This document shows, piece by piece, positions 42,053-54,100 of a DNA stretch of 64,000 nt. The stretch is from Mycobacterium sp. 1554424.7 (GTDB lineage: Bacteria > Actinomycetota > Actinomycetes > Mycobacteriales > Mycobacteriaceae). The stretch is taken from contig NZ_LZSE01000056.1 in the NCBI RefSeq assembly GCF_001665295.1, forward strand, positions 1 through 64,000, given 5' to 3'. The notes beneath the pieces were generated by a model. It saw only the letters and a program-made list of their open reading frames with translations, did no database searches and was not told where the DNA came from. The position numbers and the translations under genes were made by a program. Each line of letters opens with the position of its first letter. The first letter of the stretch is position 1.

Positions 42053-42577
42053 ATGATGTCGCGGCTGTTCCTCATCTACGCCGTCGTCGAGCTCGCGGCG
42101 GTCATCGCGCTGGTCTCGTCCGTCGGGTGGGGCTGGACGCTGCTGGCGCTGCTGGCCACGTTCCTTATCGGGTGGGTGGTGCTGGCGCCGATGGCCGGTT
42201 CGCAGCTCATCCGGCAGATCGGGCAATTGCGATCCGGGCTGGCCGAGCCGCGCGCCGCGGCGGGCGACGGGGCGCTGGTCACGCTGGCCATGGCCCTGGT
42301 CCTGGTCCCGGGGCTGGTCACGACGGCTGTGGGGCTGTTGCTGCTGGTCCCGCCGATACGCAAGGCCGCCCGCCCGGGCTTGACCGCGATGGCGGTCCGC
42401 GGCATGCGGCGGCGCGCGCCGCTGATCACCGACGCGGCCAACTTCGGAACCGACCCACGCGACGGTTACCGCCGCGACTACATCGACGGCGAGGTCGTCG
42501 ACGTCAGGGACTTCCGGGCACCCGCCCTGCCCAGCGAGATGCGCGGCGGATATCCCGGAAACCCCGCCTGGGATTGA
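42053..42577 (+). CDS. fxsA: FxsA-family membrane protein
   Basis: This is a 174-residue membrane protein with two N-terminal helices (LFLIYAVVELAAVIALVSSV and WTLLALLATFLIGWVVLAPM) and a second pair around LVTLAMALVLVPGLVTTAVGLLLLVPPIR, the FxsA layout. In E. coli FxsA relieves exclusion of phage T7 by F plasmids; the mycobacterial role is unknown. The C-terminal 55 residues are a soluble Arg/Asp-rich tail. Consecutive ATG codons at 42053 and 42056 are equally likely starts. Confidence 0.88.
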   Translation: MMSRLFLIYAVVELAAVIALVSSVGWGWTLLALLATFLIGWVVLAPMAGSQLIRQIGQLRSGLAEPRAAAGDGALVTLAMALVLVPGLVTTAVGLLLLVPPIRKAARPGLTAMAVRGMRRRAPLITDAANFGTDPRDGYRRDYIDGEVVDVRDFRAPALPSEMRGGYPGNPAWD

Positions 42578-42607
42578 TCTGAACGCTGCCAGACGTAGTT
42601 TTGGCCT

Positions 42608-44215
42608 GTGACGGACGGCGCCCCCACCACGCTGCTGGTCAACGCGCGGGTGCACAGCCCGACCCACCCCGACGCGACTGCGATGGCCGTCCGCGGCGAC
42701 GTCATCGCCTGGCTCGGCAGCGACGACGTCGGGCGCAGCCAGTTTCCCGGCGCCCACGTCGAGGACCTGGACGGCGGCTTCGTCACGCCGGGCTTCGTGG
42801 ACAGCCATATCCACCTCACCGCGACCGGCCTGACGCTCAGCGGCCTGAACCTGCAACCCGCCGCGACGCGCGCCCAGTGCCTGCGGATGATCGCCGACCA
42901 CGCCGCCGCCCACCCGGGCCAGCCAGTGTGGGGCCACGGCTGGGACGAATCGTCGTGGCCCGAGAACGCGCCGCCGAGCACCGCCGACCTCGATGCCGTC
43001 CTCGGTGACCGGCCCGCCTACCTGACCCGCATCGACGTCCACTCCGCGCTGGCCTCCACCGCGCTGCGGCGTCACGTCGCGGATCTGCCCGTGGCGGCCG
43101 GTTTCGACCCGGAGCGCCCGCTGGTCGGCGACGCCCACCACCTGGTCCGCGCCGTCGCGCGCGATCTGCTGACGCCCGAGCAGCTGACCGAGGCGCGGGC
43201 CGCCGCGCTCGACGCCGCCGCCGCGGCCGGCATCGTCGCCGTGCACGAATGCGCGGGCCCCGAGATCGGCGGGCTCGACGACTGGCTGCGGCTGCGTGAA
43301 ATCGACCGTGGCGTCGAGGTGATCGGCTACTGGGGCCAGGCGGTGACCACGGCCGCAGAGGCGCGGGCGTTGCGAGACGAGACGGGCGCCCGCGGGCTGG
43401 CCGGCGATCTGTTCGTCGACGGGGCTCTCGGGTCGCGCACCGCCTGGCTGCACGAGCCGTACACCGACGCCCCAGGCGGCGTCGGCACCTGCTACCTGGA
43501 TCCCGGCGCCATCGAAGCCCATCTGCGGGCGTGCACCGAGGCGGGGGTGACCGCCGGTTTCCACGTCATCGGCGACGCCGCGGTGTCGGCGGCGGTCGCG
43601 GCCCTGGAACGGGTCGTCGCGGACCTCGGCGTGGCGGCCGTCGCCCGTTGCGGGCACCGCCTCGAGCACCTGGAGATGGTCACCGCCGACCAGGCCGCCA
43701 AATTGGGTGCGTGGGGCGTCATCGCCAGCGTGCAGCCCAATTTCGACGCGCTGTGGGGTGGCGCCGACGGCATGTACGCCCGTCGGCTCGGCGCCGAACG
43801 AGGCAGCCGACTCAACCCCCTTGCGCTGTTAGCATCCCAAGGCGTGCCCCTCGCGCTCGGTTCGGACGCCCCCGTCACGGGCATTGACCCGTGGGGGAGC
43901 GTGCGCGCGGCGGTCAATCACCACACCCCGGGCAGCGCGATGACGGCGCGGGCCGCGTTCGCGGCGGCGACCCGCGGCGGCTGGCGGGCCGGCGGCGTGC
44001 GCGATGGCGACGCGGGAACTTTGGTGCCCGGCGCACCCGCGTCCTACGCCGTGTGGGACGCCGGGGCCCTGGCCGTCCACGCGCCTCGCGACGCCGTCCA
44101 GCGCTGGTCTACCGATCCGCGCTCCCGGGTGCCCGCGTTGCCGCGCCTGGGCCCCACCGATGAGTTGCCGCGTTGCCGTCGTACCGTGCATCGAGGCGCT
44201 GTCATCCATGGCTAG
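42608..44215 (+). CDS. YtcJ-like amidohydrolase (Rv2052c-like)
   Basis: This is a 535-residue metal-dependent amidohydrolase of the YtcJ/imidazolonepropionase group. The metal-binding GFVDSHIHL motif is near residue 65, a second His lies in [10 protein letters not shown], and RLEHLEMV supplies a third. [19 protein letters not shown] gives the metal-binding Asp. The substrate is unknown. The start is a GTG at 42608, 30 bp after fxsA. The last codons overlap the lnt start at 44208 by eight bases. Confidence 0.88.
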   Translation: MTDGAPTTLLVNARVHSPTHPDATAMAVRGDVIAWLGSDDVGRSQFPGAHVEDLDGGFVTPGFVDSHIHLTATGLTLSGLNLQPAATRAQCLRMIADHAAAHPGQPVWGHGWDESSWPENAPPSTADLDAVLGDRPAYLTRIDVHSALASTALRRHVADLPVAAGFDPERPLVGDAHHLVRAVARDLLTPEQLTEARAAALDAAAAAGIVAVHECAGPEIGGLDDWLRLREIDRGVEVIGYWGQAVTTAAEARALRDETGARGLAGDLFVDGALGSRTAWLHEPYTDAPGGVGTCYLDPGAIEAHLRACTEAGVTAGFHVIGDAAVSAAVAALERVVADLGVAAVARCGHRLEHLEMVTADQAAKLGAWGVIASVQPNFDALWGGADGMYARRLGAERGSRLNPLALLASQGVPLALGSDAPVTGIDPWGSVRAAVNHHTPGSAMTARAAFAAATRGGWRAGGVRDGDAGTLVPGAPASYAVWDAGALAVHAPRDAVQRWSTDPRSRVPALPRLGPTDELPRCRRTVHRGAVIHG

Positions 44216-46208
44216 GGAGTGGTTCGGCGACCCCCAGCCCCCCGACCAGGACCCGATAGCCGACGAAGCCGAATCGGAGCGCGACGACGACGCCGCCGAG
44301 ATCCGCGCCGAACAGGCCCCGACCACCGACGAATCCGAAACAACCGAGACCGACGCCGCAGGCCCGGCCGCCCGACTGGGCACCGTAACGCGCCGGGCGC
44401 TCGCGGGGCTCGGCGCCGCGGCGACCGCGCGCCTACCGGGTGTTTGGACCGCGCTGCTGCCGCGCCTGCCGCGGCTCGCGCTCGCCATCGCCGGTGGGGT
44501 GCTGCTGTTCGCCAGCTTCCCCGCCGTGAACTGGTGGTGGGCCGCTGTCGTCGCCGCCGCGCTGCTGGCCTGGGTGCTGCAGCATCCGGCCACGACACCG
44601 GCGGGCGGTTTCGGCTACGGATTCCTGTTCGGGCTGGCCTTCTACGTGCCCCTGTTGCCGTGGATCAGCACGCTGGTGGGCGCCGTGCCGTGGCTGGTGC
44701 TGGCGGCGACGTGCGCGCTGTTTCCTGGCCTGTTCGGCCTGTGCGCCATCACCGTGCGACGACTGCCCGGCTGGCCGATCTGGTTCGCGCTGGTGTGGGC
44801 GGCCCAGGAGTGGCTGAAGTCGATCTTCCCGTTCGGCGGCTTTCCGTGGGGCGCGGTCGCGTTCGGTCAAGCGCAGGGTCCGCTGCTGCCATTGGTCCAG
44901 CTCGGCGGGGTTGCGCTGCTGTCCACGGCCGTCGTGCTGGTGGGATTCGGCGCGACCGCGATTGCGCTGGAGATCACGAAATGGTGGAAGACCGGGCATC
45001 AAACCGGCCATCCGACCGGCGCAGCAGCCACGAAAGAGCCCGCGCCGCCGCCGGCCGTTGTGCTCCCGGGGGTCTGCATCTGCCTGGTGTTGTTCGCCGC
45101 CGTCATCGTCTGGCCGCAGGTGCGGCACGCCGGCGCGGGAGCGGGCGGCGAACCCACGGTCACCGTCGCGGCGGTGCAAGGCAACGTGCCCCGGCTGGGC
45201 CTGGACTTCAACTCCCAACGCCGCGCGGTCCTCGACAACCACGTGCGGGAGACCCAGCAGCTGGCCGAGGACGTGCGCGCGGGGCTGGCCCCACAACCGC
45301 AGTTCGTGATCTGGCCGGAGGACTCCTCCGACATCGACCCCCTGGCCAACCCCGACGCCGCCGAGCAGGTCGCGCGGGCCGTCGCGGCGATCGGCGCCCC
45401 GATACTGGTCGGCACGGTGCTGGACGTGCCGGACCGCACGCCGGACAACCCGCAGTACACCAACACGGTGATCGTCTGGAATCCGGTCACCGGGCCGGCC
45501 GACCGCCACGACAAGGAAATTGTGCAGCCGTTCGGCGAGTACCTGCCGATGCCGTGGCTGTTCAAGCACCTCTCCGGCTATGCCGACCGGGCCGGCCACA
45601 TGGTGCCCGGCCAGGGCACCGGCGTGGTGCACATCGCCGGGGTACCGGTCGGGGTGTCCACCTGCTGGGAAGTCATCTTTGACCGGGCGCCGCGCAAGGC
45701 GGTGCGCAACGGCGCCCAGCTGTTGGCCGTGCCCGCCAACAACGCAACCTTCAACAAGACGATGAGCGAACAGCAGCTGGCGTTCGCCAAGGTCCGGGCC
45801 GTGGAGCACGACCGCTACGTCGTGGTCGCCGGGACCACCGGGATCAGCGCGGTGATCGCCCCGGACGGCGCTGAGCTGGTCCGCACCGACTTCTTCGAGC
45901 CCGCCTACCTGGACATGCAGGTGCGTCTCAAGACGAAACTGACGCCGGCAACCCGGTGGGGCCCGATCCTGCAGTGGGCTTTGGTCGTCGCGGCCGGAGC
46001 GGTCATTCTGGTCGGGATACGGCACAATGGATGGTTCGCGCGTCCGATTCGCCTGAGGTCCAGGCCCCGCGGTGAATCGGAAGACGCCGGTACGCCCCCG
46101 GGCGAACCCCCGCCCGACGAGGGCGACGCGGCGACCGGCCGCAATGATGACAATCCGCCCGAAGACGGCGGCCTACCTGATTTCGGGCGAGACAAAGGAG
46201 CTACATGA
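44208..46208 (+). CDS. lnt: Lnt, apolipoprotein N-acyltransferase
   Basis: Lnt adds the third acyl chain to the N-terminal Cys of lipoproteins, on the outer face of the membrane. The 666-residue protein has an acidic N-terminal extension of about 65 residues and about seven membrane helices ([20 protein letters not shown] onwards). A nitrilase-type catalytic domain bears the triad Glu in WPEDSSDI, Lys in [14 protein letters not shown] and Cys in [11 protein letters not shown] final helix and a disordered acidic tail follow. In M. tuberculosis Lnt is the N-terminal half of the Rv2051c fusion. Here it is a separate gene whose stop overlaps the ppm1 ATG (ATGA). Confidence 0.94.
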   Translation: MAREWFGDPQPPDQDPIADEAESERDDDAAEIRAEQAPTTDESETTETDAAGPAARLGTVTRRALAGLGAAATARLPGVWTALLPRLPRLALAIAGGVLLFASFPAVNWWWAAVVAAALLAWVLQHPATTPAGGFGYGFLFGLAFYVPLLPWISTLVGAVPWLVLAATCALFPGLFGLCAITVRRLPGWPIWFALVWAAQEWLKSIFPFGGFPWGAVAFGQAQGPLLPLVQLGGVALLSTAVVLVGFGATAIALEITKWWKTGHQTGHPTGAAATKEPAPPPAVVLPGVCICLVLFAAVIVWPQVRHAGAGAGGEPTVTVAAVQGNVPRLGLDFNSQRRAVLDNHVRETQQLAEDVRAGLAPQPQFVIWPEDSSDIDPLANPDAAEQVARAVAAIGAPILVGTVLDVPDRTPDNPQYTNTVIVWNPVTGPADRHDKEIVQPFGEYLPMPWLFKHLSGYADRAGHMVPGQGTGVVHIAGVPVGVSTCWEVIFDRAPRKAVRNGAQLLAVPANNATFNKTMSEQQLAFAKVRAVEHDRYVVVAGTTGISAVIAPDGAELVRTDFFEPAYLDMQVRLKTKLTPATRWGPILQWALVVAAGAVILVGIRHNGWFARPIRLRSRPRGESEDAGTPPGEPPPDEGDAATGRNDDNPPEDGGLPDFGRDKGAT

Positions 46209-46999
46209 CCACCGGCCAGCCGGCGTCCCGGATCCCGGGCAACCGTCCCAGCGAGCGAGTCCTGGTGATCATCCCGACGTTCAACGAGCGGGAGAACCTG
46301 CCGGTGATTCACCGGCGCCTGAAGGCCGCGTGCCCCGAGGTGCACCTGCTCGTCGTCGACGACAACAGCCCAGATGGCACCGGCCAGCTCGCCGACGAGC
46401 TGGCGGCCGCCGACCCCGATCACGTCCACGTGATGCACCGCACCGCGAAGGACGGCCTGGGCGCGGCCTACCTGGCGGGCTTCGCCTGGGGGTTGAGCCG
46501 GGACTATTCCGTGCTCGTCGAGATGGACGCCGACGGCAGCCACGCGCCCGAGCAGTTGCACCTGCTGCTCGACGCGGTCGACTCCGGCGCCGACCTGGCG
46601 ATCGGTTCGCGCTACGTCGAGGGCGGAGCGGTGCGGAACTGGCCGTGGCGGCGCTGGGCGCTGTCGTGGACGGCCAACACCTACGCGCGGGTTGCGCTCG
46701 GCGTCGGCGTGCACGACATCACCGCCGGCTACCGCGCCTACCGCCGCGAGGTCCTCGAGACGATCGGCCTCGACGGCGTCGACTCCAAGGGCTACTGCTT
46801 CCAGATCGACTTGACCTGGCGCACCGTCTGCAACGGGTTCGCCATCGCCGAGGTGCCGATCACGTTCACCGAGCGTGAACTCGGGGTCTCCAAGATGAGC
46901 GGATCGAACATCCGCGAGGCACTGGTCAAGGTCACCCGGTGGGGCATAGAGGGGCGAGCCTCGCGTCCCCGCGCGATCCGGGCCGACGACCGTAGTTAG
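46205..46999 (+). CDS. ppm1: Ppm1, polyprenol-phosphate mannosyltransferase
   Basis: Ppm1 makes polyprenyl-phosphomannose from GDP-mannose, the lipid-linked donor for lipomannan, lipoarabinomannan and protein mannosylation. The 264-residue protein is a GT2-family (GT-A fold) enzyme: [12 protein letters not shown] at the N-terminus, [16 protein letters not shown], the DxD-like [13 protein letters not shown], and [19 protein letters not shown]. It has no membrane helix of its own. Its overlap with lnt (ATGA) keeps the two in one complex or transcript, as the fused M. tuberculosis protein does. Confidence 0.96.
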   Translation: MTTGQPASRIPGNRPSERVLVIIPTFNERENLPVIHRRLKAACPEVHLLVVDDNSPDGTGQLADELAAADPDHVHVMHRTAKDGLGAAYLAGFAWGLSRDYSVLVEMDADGSHAPEQLHLLLDAVDSGADLAIGSRYVEGGAVRNWPWRRWALSWTANTYARVALGVGVHDITAGYRAYRREVLETIGLDGVDSKGYCFQIDLTWRTVCNGFAIAEVPITFTERELGVSKMSGSNIREALVKVTRWGIEGRASRPRAIRADDRS

Positions 47000-47331
47000 C
47001 CGCGGCGGCGCGACCGGATCAGCTCGAGGCGCTCCTTGAGCAGCTCTTCGAGCTCCTCGACCGTGCGGCGCTCCAGCAGCATGTCCCAATGCGTGCGCGG
47101 CGGCTTGACCTTCTTCGGCTCGGGCAGGTCGCCCTCGATGAGGGTGCCCTCCATGCCGTTGCGGCACAGCCAGGTGCCGGGGATGTCGGCGTCGTCGGCG
47201 AAGGGGACCTCGAACTCCTCGCCGTTCTCGGTGCGGTACCGCGCGATCTGGCGCGGCGCGAGGTCGTGGTTGCGGTCGGTCTCGTAGCTCACGGCTCCAA
47301 GGCGACTGCCTCTCAAGACGCGATCGGCCAT
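46996..47331 (-). CDS. rbpA: RbpA, RNA polymerase-binding transcription activator
   Basis: RbpA binds the sigma subunit and the core RNA polymerase and stabilises the open promoter complex in actinobacteria. The 111-residue product matches the M. tuberculosis length. It has the disordered N-terminal tail ([20 protein letters not shown]), the RbpA core with [15 protein letters not shown], a basic linker and the C-terminal sigma-interacting helix ([20 protein letters not shown]). The AAAGGAG site at 47340-47346 sets the start 8 bp downstream. It converges on ppm1, with which it overlaps by four bases. Confidence 0.97.
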   Translation of the reverse strand: MADRVLRGSRLGAVSYETDRNHDLAPRQIARYRTENGEEFEVPFADDADIPGTWLCRNGMEGTLIEGDLPEPKKVKPPRTHWDMLLERRTVEELEELLKERLELIRSRRRG

Positions 47332-47490
47332 GCGTGCTACTCCTTTAGATCCTGCGGGCTGTAATGCAATTCTTTTCCGTTTGGCAAACGTAATGACGGT
47401 CCGCGTAGTTCCCAGGCCGACACGCGGCATACGCGACGCGACCTTCAATGATACGGGATTGCCAAAAGCGGCCGACTAAAGTCGGCAGGC

Positions 47491-47841
47491 GTGACCCGTC
47501 GTGCCCGCCCCCACCCGTGCCGCTGGTGCGGTCGAGACGTGACCGACGCGGGGATGGGCCGTCGCCGCCAGTACTGCCGGCAGTCCTGCCGGCAACGCGC
47601 CTACGAGCAACGCGCCTCTTTGAATCGGGGTGAGGCGGGGGCCTTGCCGGCCGACGCGGTGGTGCTGTCGGCAGAGGACGCCGCCGACCTCTCGGACCGC
47701 GTTTACCAGGTGCGATGCGCCGCGGAGGACGTCGCCACGGCGCTCGACGAGGGGGCCGCGACGGCCGAACTGCGCGAGCTGTGCGACGTGCTGATCAAGG
47801 CCGCCCGCGCCGCCGACGGCTGGCGCCGGGCGGGGGTCTAA
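47491..47841 (+). CDS. Small zinc-ribbon-like conserved protein (Rv2049c-like)
   Basis: This 116-residue protein of unknown function lies between rbpA and pks12, where Rv2049c is found in M. tuberculosis. The N-terminal 45 residues contain CRWCG and CRQSCRQRAY, a Cys4 arrangement likely to bind zinc; the Arg-rich surroundings suggest nucleic-acid binding. The remaining 70 residues are predicted to be two or three helices (DLSDRVYQVRCAAEDVATAL). The start is a GTG at 47491. Whether it takes part in pks12 regulation is unknown. Confidence 0.82.
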   Translation: MTRRARPHPCRWCGRDVTDAGMGRRRQYCRQSCRQRAYEQRASLNRGEAGALPADAVVLSAEDAADLSDRVYQVRCAAEDVATALDEGAATAELRELCDVLIKAARAADGWRRAGV

Positions 47842-48166
47842 CCCGACTTTGACCAGCACCTATGGGTGGCCGAGTACAGTCGCGCCATGGGCGGCGGGAC
47901 GCGCGTACTCGGGTGTACACATCGAAGCCGGTCCCCTGTTAGCAGCCGGGAGTATCGGGCGTTTTGAAATCCTGCCGGAGTTGGCCATACTCACGAGCGA
48001 CATTCCTGGGTCGGAGAGCAGCACGAAGTTTGTTGGAGCTGGTCGAACAATCCACGAGACCGATTCGTGCAGCAACTTCTGTGACTCGGCAAGGGCGCCC
48101 GGCGACGACGCCGCATCCGGCGGCTATAAGACGGCCCACCTGCCAGGTGAGGGTTAGGCGAGGTTA
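47842..48166. promoter_or_regulatory. Intergenic region and leader before pks12
   Basis: This 325 bp stretch has no convincing gene. It is less GC-rich than its surroundings. A TTGACC at 47849-47854 and a TACAGT at 47875-47880 resemble -35 and -10 elements, but the 20 bp spacing is longer than the usual 17-18 and the call is weak. A ribosome-site-like GAGGTTAG lies just before the pks12 start. It probably holds the pks12 promoter and an untranslated leader of up to 280 bases. No riboswitch-like fold was recognised. Confidence 0.35.
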
Positions 48167-51100
48167 GTGATGGTGGACCAACTCCAGCATGCGACCGAAG
48201 CGCTGCGCAAAGCGCTGGTCCAGGTGGAACGCCTAAAGCGCACCAACCGTGCGTTGCTGGAGCGGTCGAGCGAGCCGATCGCCATCGTCGGCATGTCATG
48301 CCGCTTCCCGGGCGGGGTCGAGACCCCGGACGACCTGTGGCAGATGGTGGCCGACGGTCGCGACGTGATCACGGACTTTCCCACCGATCGCGGCTGGGAC
48401 GTGGCGGGGCTGTTCGACCCCGATCCCGACGCGCGCCACAAGACCTACGCCCGCACCGGCGGCTTCGTCGACGGTGTCGCGGACTTCGACCCGGCGTTCT
48501 TCGGCATCGCGCCGAGCGAGGCCCTCGCGATGGACCCCCAGCATCGGATGCTGCTCGAGCTGTCCTGGGAGGCGTTGGAGCGCGGCGGGATCGATCCCGG
48601 CGGGCTGCGCGGCAGCGCCACCGGCGTCTTCGCCGGGCTCATCGTGCAGGGCTACGGCATGTTGGCCGAGGAGATCGAGGGCTACCGGCTCACCGGGATG
48701 ACGTCCAGCGTCGCCTCGGGACGGGTGGCCTACGTGCTCGGCCTGGAGGGCCCGGCCGTGTCGGTGGACACGGCGTGCTCGTCGTCGTTGGTGGCGCTGC
48801 ACATGGCGGTGCAGTCGCTGCGCTCGGGCGAGTGCGACCTGGCCCTGGCCGGCGGCGCGACCGTCAACGCCACACCCACCGTCTTCGTCGAGTTCAGCCG
48901 GCACCGCGGGCTGGCACCGGACGGCCGCTGCAAGGCCTACGCGGGCGCGGCCGACGGCGTCGGCTGGTCCGAGGGCGGGGCCATGCTGGTCGTCGAACGC
49001 TTGTCGGATGCCCGACGGCTCGGGCATCCGGTCCTGGCGGTGGTGCGCGGTTCGGCCGTCAACCAGGACGGCGCATCGAACGGGCTGACCGCGCCCAACG
49101 GCCCGTCGCAGCAGCGCGTGGTGCGCGCCGCGCTGGCCAACGCCGGCCTCTCGGCCGCCGACGTCGATGCCGTCGAGGGCCACGGCACCGGGACCACGCT
49201 CGGCGATCCCATTGAGGCCCAGGCGCTCTTGGCCACCTATGGGCAGGACCGCAACGAGCCGCTGTGGCTGGGATCGATCAAGTCGAACATGGGTCACACG
49301 CAGGCCGGCGCCGGTGTCGCCGGGGTGATCAAGATGGTGCAGGCGATGCGCCACGAGACGCTGCCCGCGACGCTGCATGTCGATGCGCCCAGCCCGCACG
49401 TGGATTGGTCGGCCGGCTCGGTGTCGCTGCTCACCGAGGCGCGTCCCTGGCCGGCGAGTCGCGCGCGCCGCGCGGGCGTTTCGTCGTTCGGGATCAGCGG
49501 CACCAACGCGCACGTCATCGTCGAGGCGGTGCCCGCCGAGCCGCGCGAACCCGGCCCCCAGCCCGCGGCGCTGCCATGGGTGGTATCGGCAAAGTCGTTG
49601 CCGGCGTTGCGGTCTCAGGCTTCCCGGCTGGCGGCGTATGTGCGCTCCCACGGTGACCTCGATGCCGCCGACGTGGCGTGGACGCTGTCCGGCCGGTCGG
49701 ACTTCGAGCACCGCGCCGTCGTCGTCGGTGCCGACCGAGACCGGTTGCTGGCGGGCCTGGACGAGCTGGCCCGCGACGAGCCCGTGTCGGTGGTACGCGG
49801 CACCGCGTCGCCCGCGGGCAAGACCGTGTTCGTCTTCCCCGGCCAGGGTTCGCAATGGCTGGGCATGGGCATCGAATTACTGGACACGGCACCGGTATTC
49901 GCGCAGCAGATCCGGGCGTGTGAGGAGGCCTTCGCCGAATTCGTCGACTGGTCGCTGACAGACGTGCTGCGCGGCGCCCCCGGAGCTCCGGGCACCGACC
50001 GCGTGGACGTGGTGCAGCCGGTGCTGTTTGCGGTGATGGTGTCGCTGGCCGAACTGTGGAAGTCGGTCGGGGTCAATCCCGACGCGGTGATCGGCCACTC
50101 GCAAGGTGAGATCGCCGCGGCCTATGTCGCCGGCGCGCTGTCGCTGCGAGACGCCGCGCGGGTGGTCACGCTGCGCAGCAAGCTGCTCCGATCGCTGGCC
50201 GGCCCCGGCGGCATGCTGTCCATCGCGTGCAGCACCGAGCGGGCCCGGGAACTGTTGGCGCCCTACGGAAATCGGGTCAGCATCGCCGCCGTCAACGGCC
50301 GATCGGCCGTCGTGGTGTCCGGCGACGGGGCCGCGTTGGACGAACTCGTCGGGTTCTGCGCCGACCTGGAGCTGCGCACCCGGCGGATCGACGTCGACTA
50401 CGCCTCGCACTCGGTCGAGGTCGAGGCGATCCGGGGCGAGCTCGCCGAGGTCTTGACCGGCATCGAGCCGCGGTCCTCGCGCACGGCCTTCTTCTCGACG
50501 GTGACCGGAAACCGGTTGGACACTGCGGGATTGGACGCCGACTACTGGTATCGCAACATCCGGCAGACCGTGCAGTTCGACCAGGCGGTGCGCAGCGCGT
50601 GCGAGCACGGATTCCGGACGTTCATCGAATCCAGCCCGCACCCCGCGTTGATCGCCGGGATCGAAGACACCGCCAACAGCTGCTTGGCGGGCGACAGCCC
50701 GCAAACCAGTGAGGCGATCGTCGTGCCCACGCTGGGCCGTGACGACGGCGGGCTCGACCGGTTCTTGACCTCCGCCGCCACCGCGTTCGTCGCGGGAGTA
50801 AGCGTGGATTGGCGCGGCGTGCTGGACGGGGCGGGCTTCGTGGAGCTGCCGACGTACGCCTTTGACCGGCGCCGGTTTTGGCTGTCGGGCGAAGGCGTCG
50901 CGGCCGACGCCACCGGTCTGGGACAGGGAACCAGCGAGCACCCGCTGCTGAGCGCCGTCGTGGAGCTGCCGGCATCCGGCGGGGTGCTGCTGACGGGCCG
51001 GTTGTCGCCCGGTCTGCAGGGGTGGCTGGCCGATCACGCCGTGTCCGGCGTAGCCGTGTTCCCGGGCGCGGGGTTCGTGGAGTTGGCGATCCGCGCCGGC

Positions 51101-54100
51101 GACGAGGTGGGCTGCTCGACGGTCGACGAGCTGACGCTGCAGGCCCCGTTGATGTTGCCCGCCAAGGATTCCGGCTCGGGCTCGGTCGCCGTGCAGGTGG
51201 TGGTGGGCGCCGCCGACGAGAGCGAGCGGCGCAGCGTGTCGATTTTCTCGCGCCACGATGCGGGCTCCGGCTGGACGTGTCACGCCGAGGGTGTGCTCAG
51301 CACGGGCTCGGTCGAGCCGAGCGCGGATCTTTCGGCGTGGCCGCCGGCGGGCGCCGGAGCGGTCGACCCGGCCGACGGCTACGAACGGTTGGCGGCGCGC
51401 GGATACGGCTACGGCCCCGCGTTCCGGGGGCTGGCCGCGACGTGGGTCCGCGGCGACGAGGTGTTCGCCGAGGTGCGGCTGCCGGACGCCGCCGGGGGCG
51501 TCAACGGGTTCGGCGTGCACCCCGCGCTGCTCGACGCGGCGCTGCACGCCCTGGTGATGGGCAACCAAAGCGGCGGCCGGACAGACGAAGTGGTGTTGCC
51601 GTTCTCCTTCGAGGGCGTATCGCTGCACGCCGCGGGCGCGTCGGCGGTGCGCGCGCGCATCGCACCCGCTGGTCCGTCGGGGGTCTCCATCGAGCTGGCG
51701 GACGGGCTGGGGCTGCCGGTGCTGTCGGTACGGGCGATGGCGGCCCGTCCGGTCAGTGAGCAGCAGCTGCGGGCGGCGGTGTCCGGCGCGGGCCCGGACC
51801 GGCTGTTCGAGGTGAACTGGTCGCCGGTGACGACAAGCGCGGCGACCGACGCCGAACAACCGGCGCACCAACTCTTCGAATCCCTTGCTGCCGAGCAGGA
51901 CCCGGTGACGCAGACCTATGAGCGCACGCACCAGCTGTTGGCCGCCGTGCAGTCGTGGCTGACCGAGCACGACTCCGGTGTGCTGGTGGTGGCCACCCGG
52001 GGCGCGGTCGGGCAGGCGGGCGAGGACGTCACCGATCTGGCCGGTGCGGCGGTGTGGGGGCTGGCGCGGTCGGCGCAGACCGAGCACCCCGGCCGAATCG
52101 TGCTCGTGGATTCCGATGCGCCGCTGGATGATCGGGTGATCGCCGCCGTTCTCGCGCTCGGCGAGCCGCAGGTGTTGCTGCGCGGCGGCACGTACTACCA
52201 CCCGCGGGTGCAGGGCAGCCGCGGGGTCGACGGCATCTTGGTGCCGCCGGCCGACGGGCCCTGGCGGCTCGGGATCAGCAGCGCGGGCACGTTCGAGAAC
52301 CTGCGCCTGGAACCGGTGCCCAATGCCGACGCGCCCCTGCAGCCGGGCCAGGTCCGGGTGGCGCTTCGGGCGATCGCCGCGAACTTCCGCGACGTCATGA
52401 TCACCCTTGGCATGTTCACCCACGACGCGCTGCTCGGCGGCGAAGGGGCCGGCGTGGTGGTCGAAGTCGGACCCGGGGTCACCGAGTTCGCCGTCGGCGA
52501 TTCGGTCTACGGATTCTTCCCCGACGGCAGCGGCACGCTGGTCGCCGGGGACGTGCGCCTGCTGGTGCACAAGCCCGCGGAGTGGTCCTACCCCGAGGCC
52601 GCCGCCATCTCCGCCGTCTTCACCACCGCGTACATGGCGTTCATCCACCTGGCCGATGTCAAACCGGGACAGCGGGTGTTGGTGCACGCCGCCGCCGGCG
52701 GCGTCGGGATGGCCGCGGTTCAGCTGGCCGGGCATCTGGGCCTGGAGGTGTTCGGCACCGCCAGCCGCGGCAAGTGGGACACCCTGCGGGCCATGGGCTT
52801 TGACGACGACCACATCGCGGACTCGCGCAGCCTCGAATTCGAGGACAAGTTCCGTACGGTCACCGGCGGCCGCGGCTTCGACGTGGTGCTGGACTCGCTA
52901 GCCGGCGAATTCGTCGACGCCTCGCTGCGCCTGGTCGCCCCCGGCGGCGTGTTCCTGGAGATGGGCAAGACCGACATCCGCGACCCGGGCGCGGTCGCTC
53001 GGGACTACCCGGGGGTGCGCTACCGCGCGTTCGACCTGTTCGAGCCGGGCCGCCCCCGGATGCATCAGTGGATGCTGGAGCTGGCCGGGCTGTTCGAGGC
53101 CGGGGTGCTGAAGCCGTTGCCGGTGACGACGTTTGACGTGCGCCGCGCCCGCACGGCGTTGCGGTACCTGAGCCAGGCCCGCCACGTCGGCAAGGTCGTC
53201 ATGAGACTGCCGGCCGGGCTGGCGTCCGGCACCGTGCTGATCACCGGCGGCACCGGCATGGCGGGTGCGACGCTGGCCCGACACCTGGTGGCGCGCCACG
53301 GCGTTCGGGACCTGGCGCTGCTGAGCCGCCGGGGTCCGGATGCGCCGGGGGCCGGCGAACTGGTCGCCGAGTTGGAGGCGGCGGGGGCCCGGGTCCGGGT
53401 GGTCGCGTGCGACGCGGCCGACCGGGCCTCCCTCGCGGCGGTGCTCGCCGAGGTGCCGGAGCTGTCGGGTGTCGTCCACGCCGCGGGCGTGCTCGACGAC
53501 GCCATGGTCACCTCGCTCACCCCCGAGCGCATCGATGCGGTGTTGCGGGCCAAGGTGGATGCGGCGTGGAACCTGCACGAGCTGACCCGCGGCCGGGACC
53601 TGTCGGCGTTCGTGATGTTCTCCTCGATGGCCGGGCTGGTGGGCTCGTCGGGCCAGGGCAACTACGCGGCGGCCAACTCGTTCCTGGACGCGCTGGCCGC
53701 GCACCGGCGGGCGCACGGGCTGCCGGCCGTCTCGCTGGCGTGGGGGCTGTGGGATCAGGCCAGCGCCATGACGGGTGGGCTGGACGCCGCCGACCTGGCG
53801 CGGCTGGGCCGCGACGGGATTTTGGCGCTGTCGTCGGCCGAGGCGATGGAATTGTTCGATACCGGGCTGATCGTCGACGAACCGTTCCTGGCGCCCGCCC
53901 GCATCGATCTCGGCGCGCTGCGCGCGCATGCGCTTGCGGTGCCACCGATGTTCAGTGACCTCGTCAACGCGCCGACCCGCCGCCGGGTCGACGACTCGCT
54001 GGCGGCCGAGAAGTCGAAATCGGCTCTGGCGCATCGCCTCCACGGGCTGCCCGAAGCCGAGCAGCACGCCGTGCTGCTGGACCTGGTGCGCTCCCACATC

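Noticed and set aside
49877-52813. 978-codon open frame on the minus strand opposite pks12, and several similar long frames there
   Set aside because: These are mirror frames of the strongly G/C-biased third positions of pks12. They repeat in both modules simply because the modules are duplicated.
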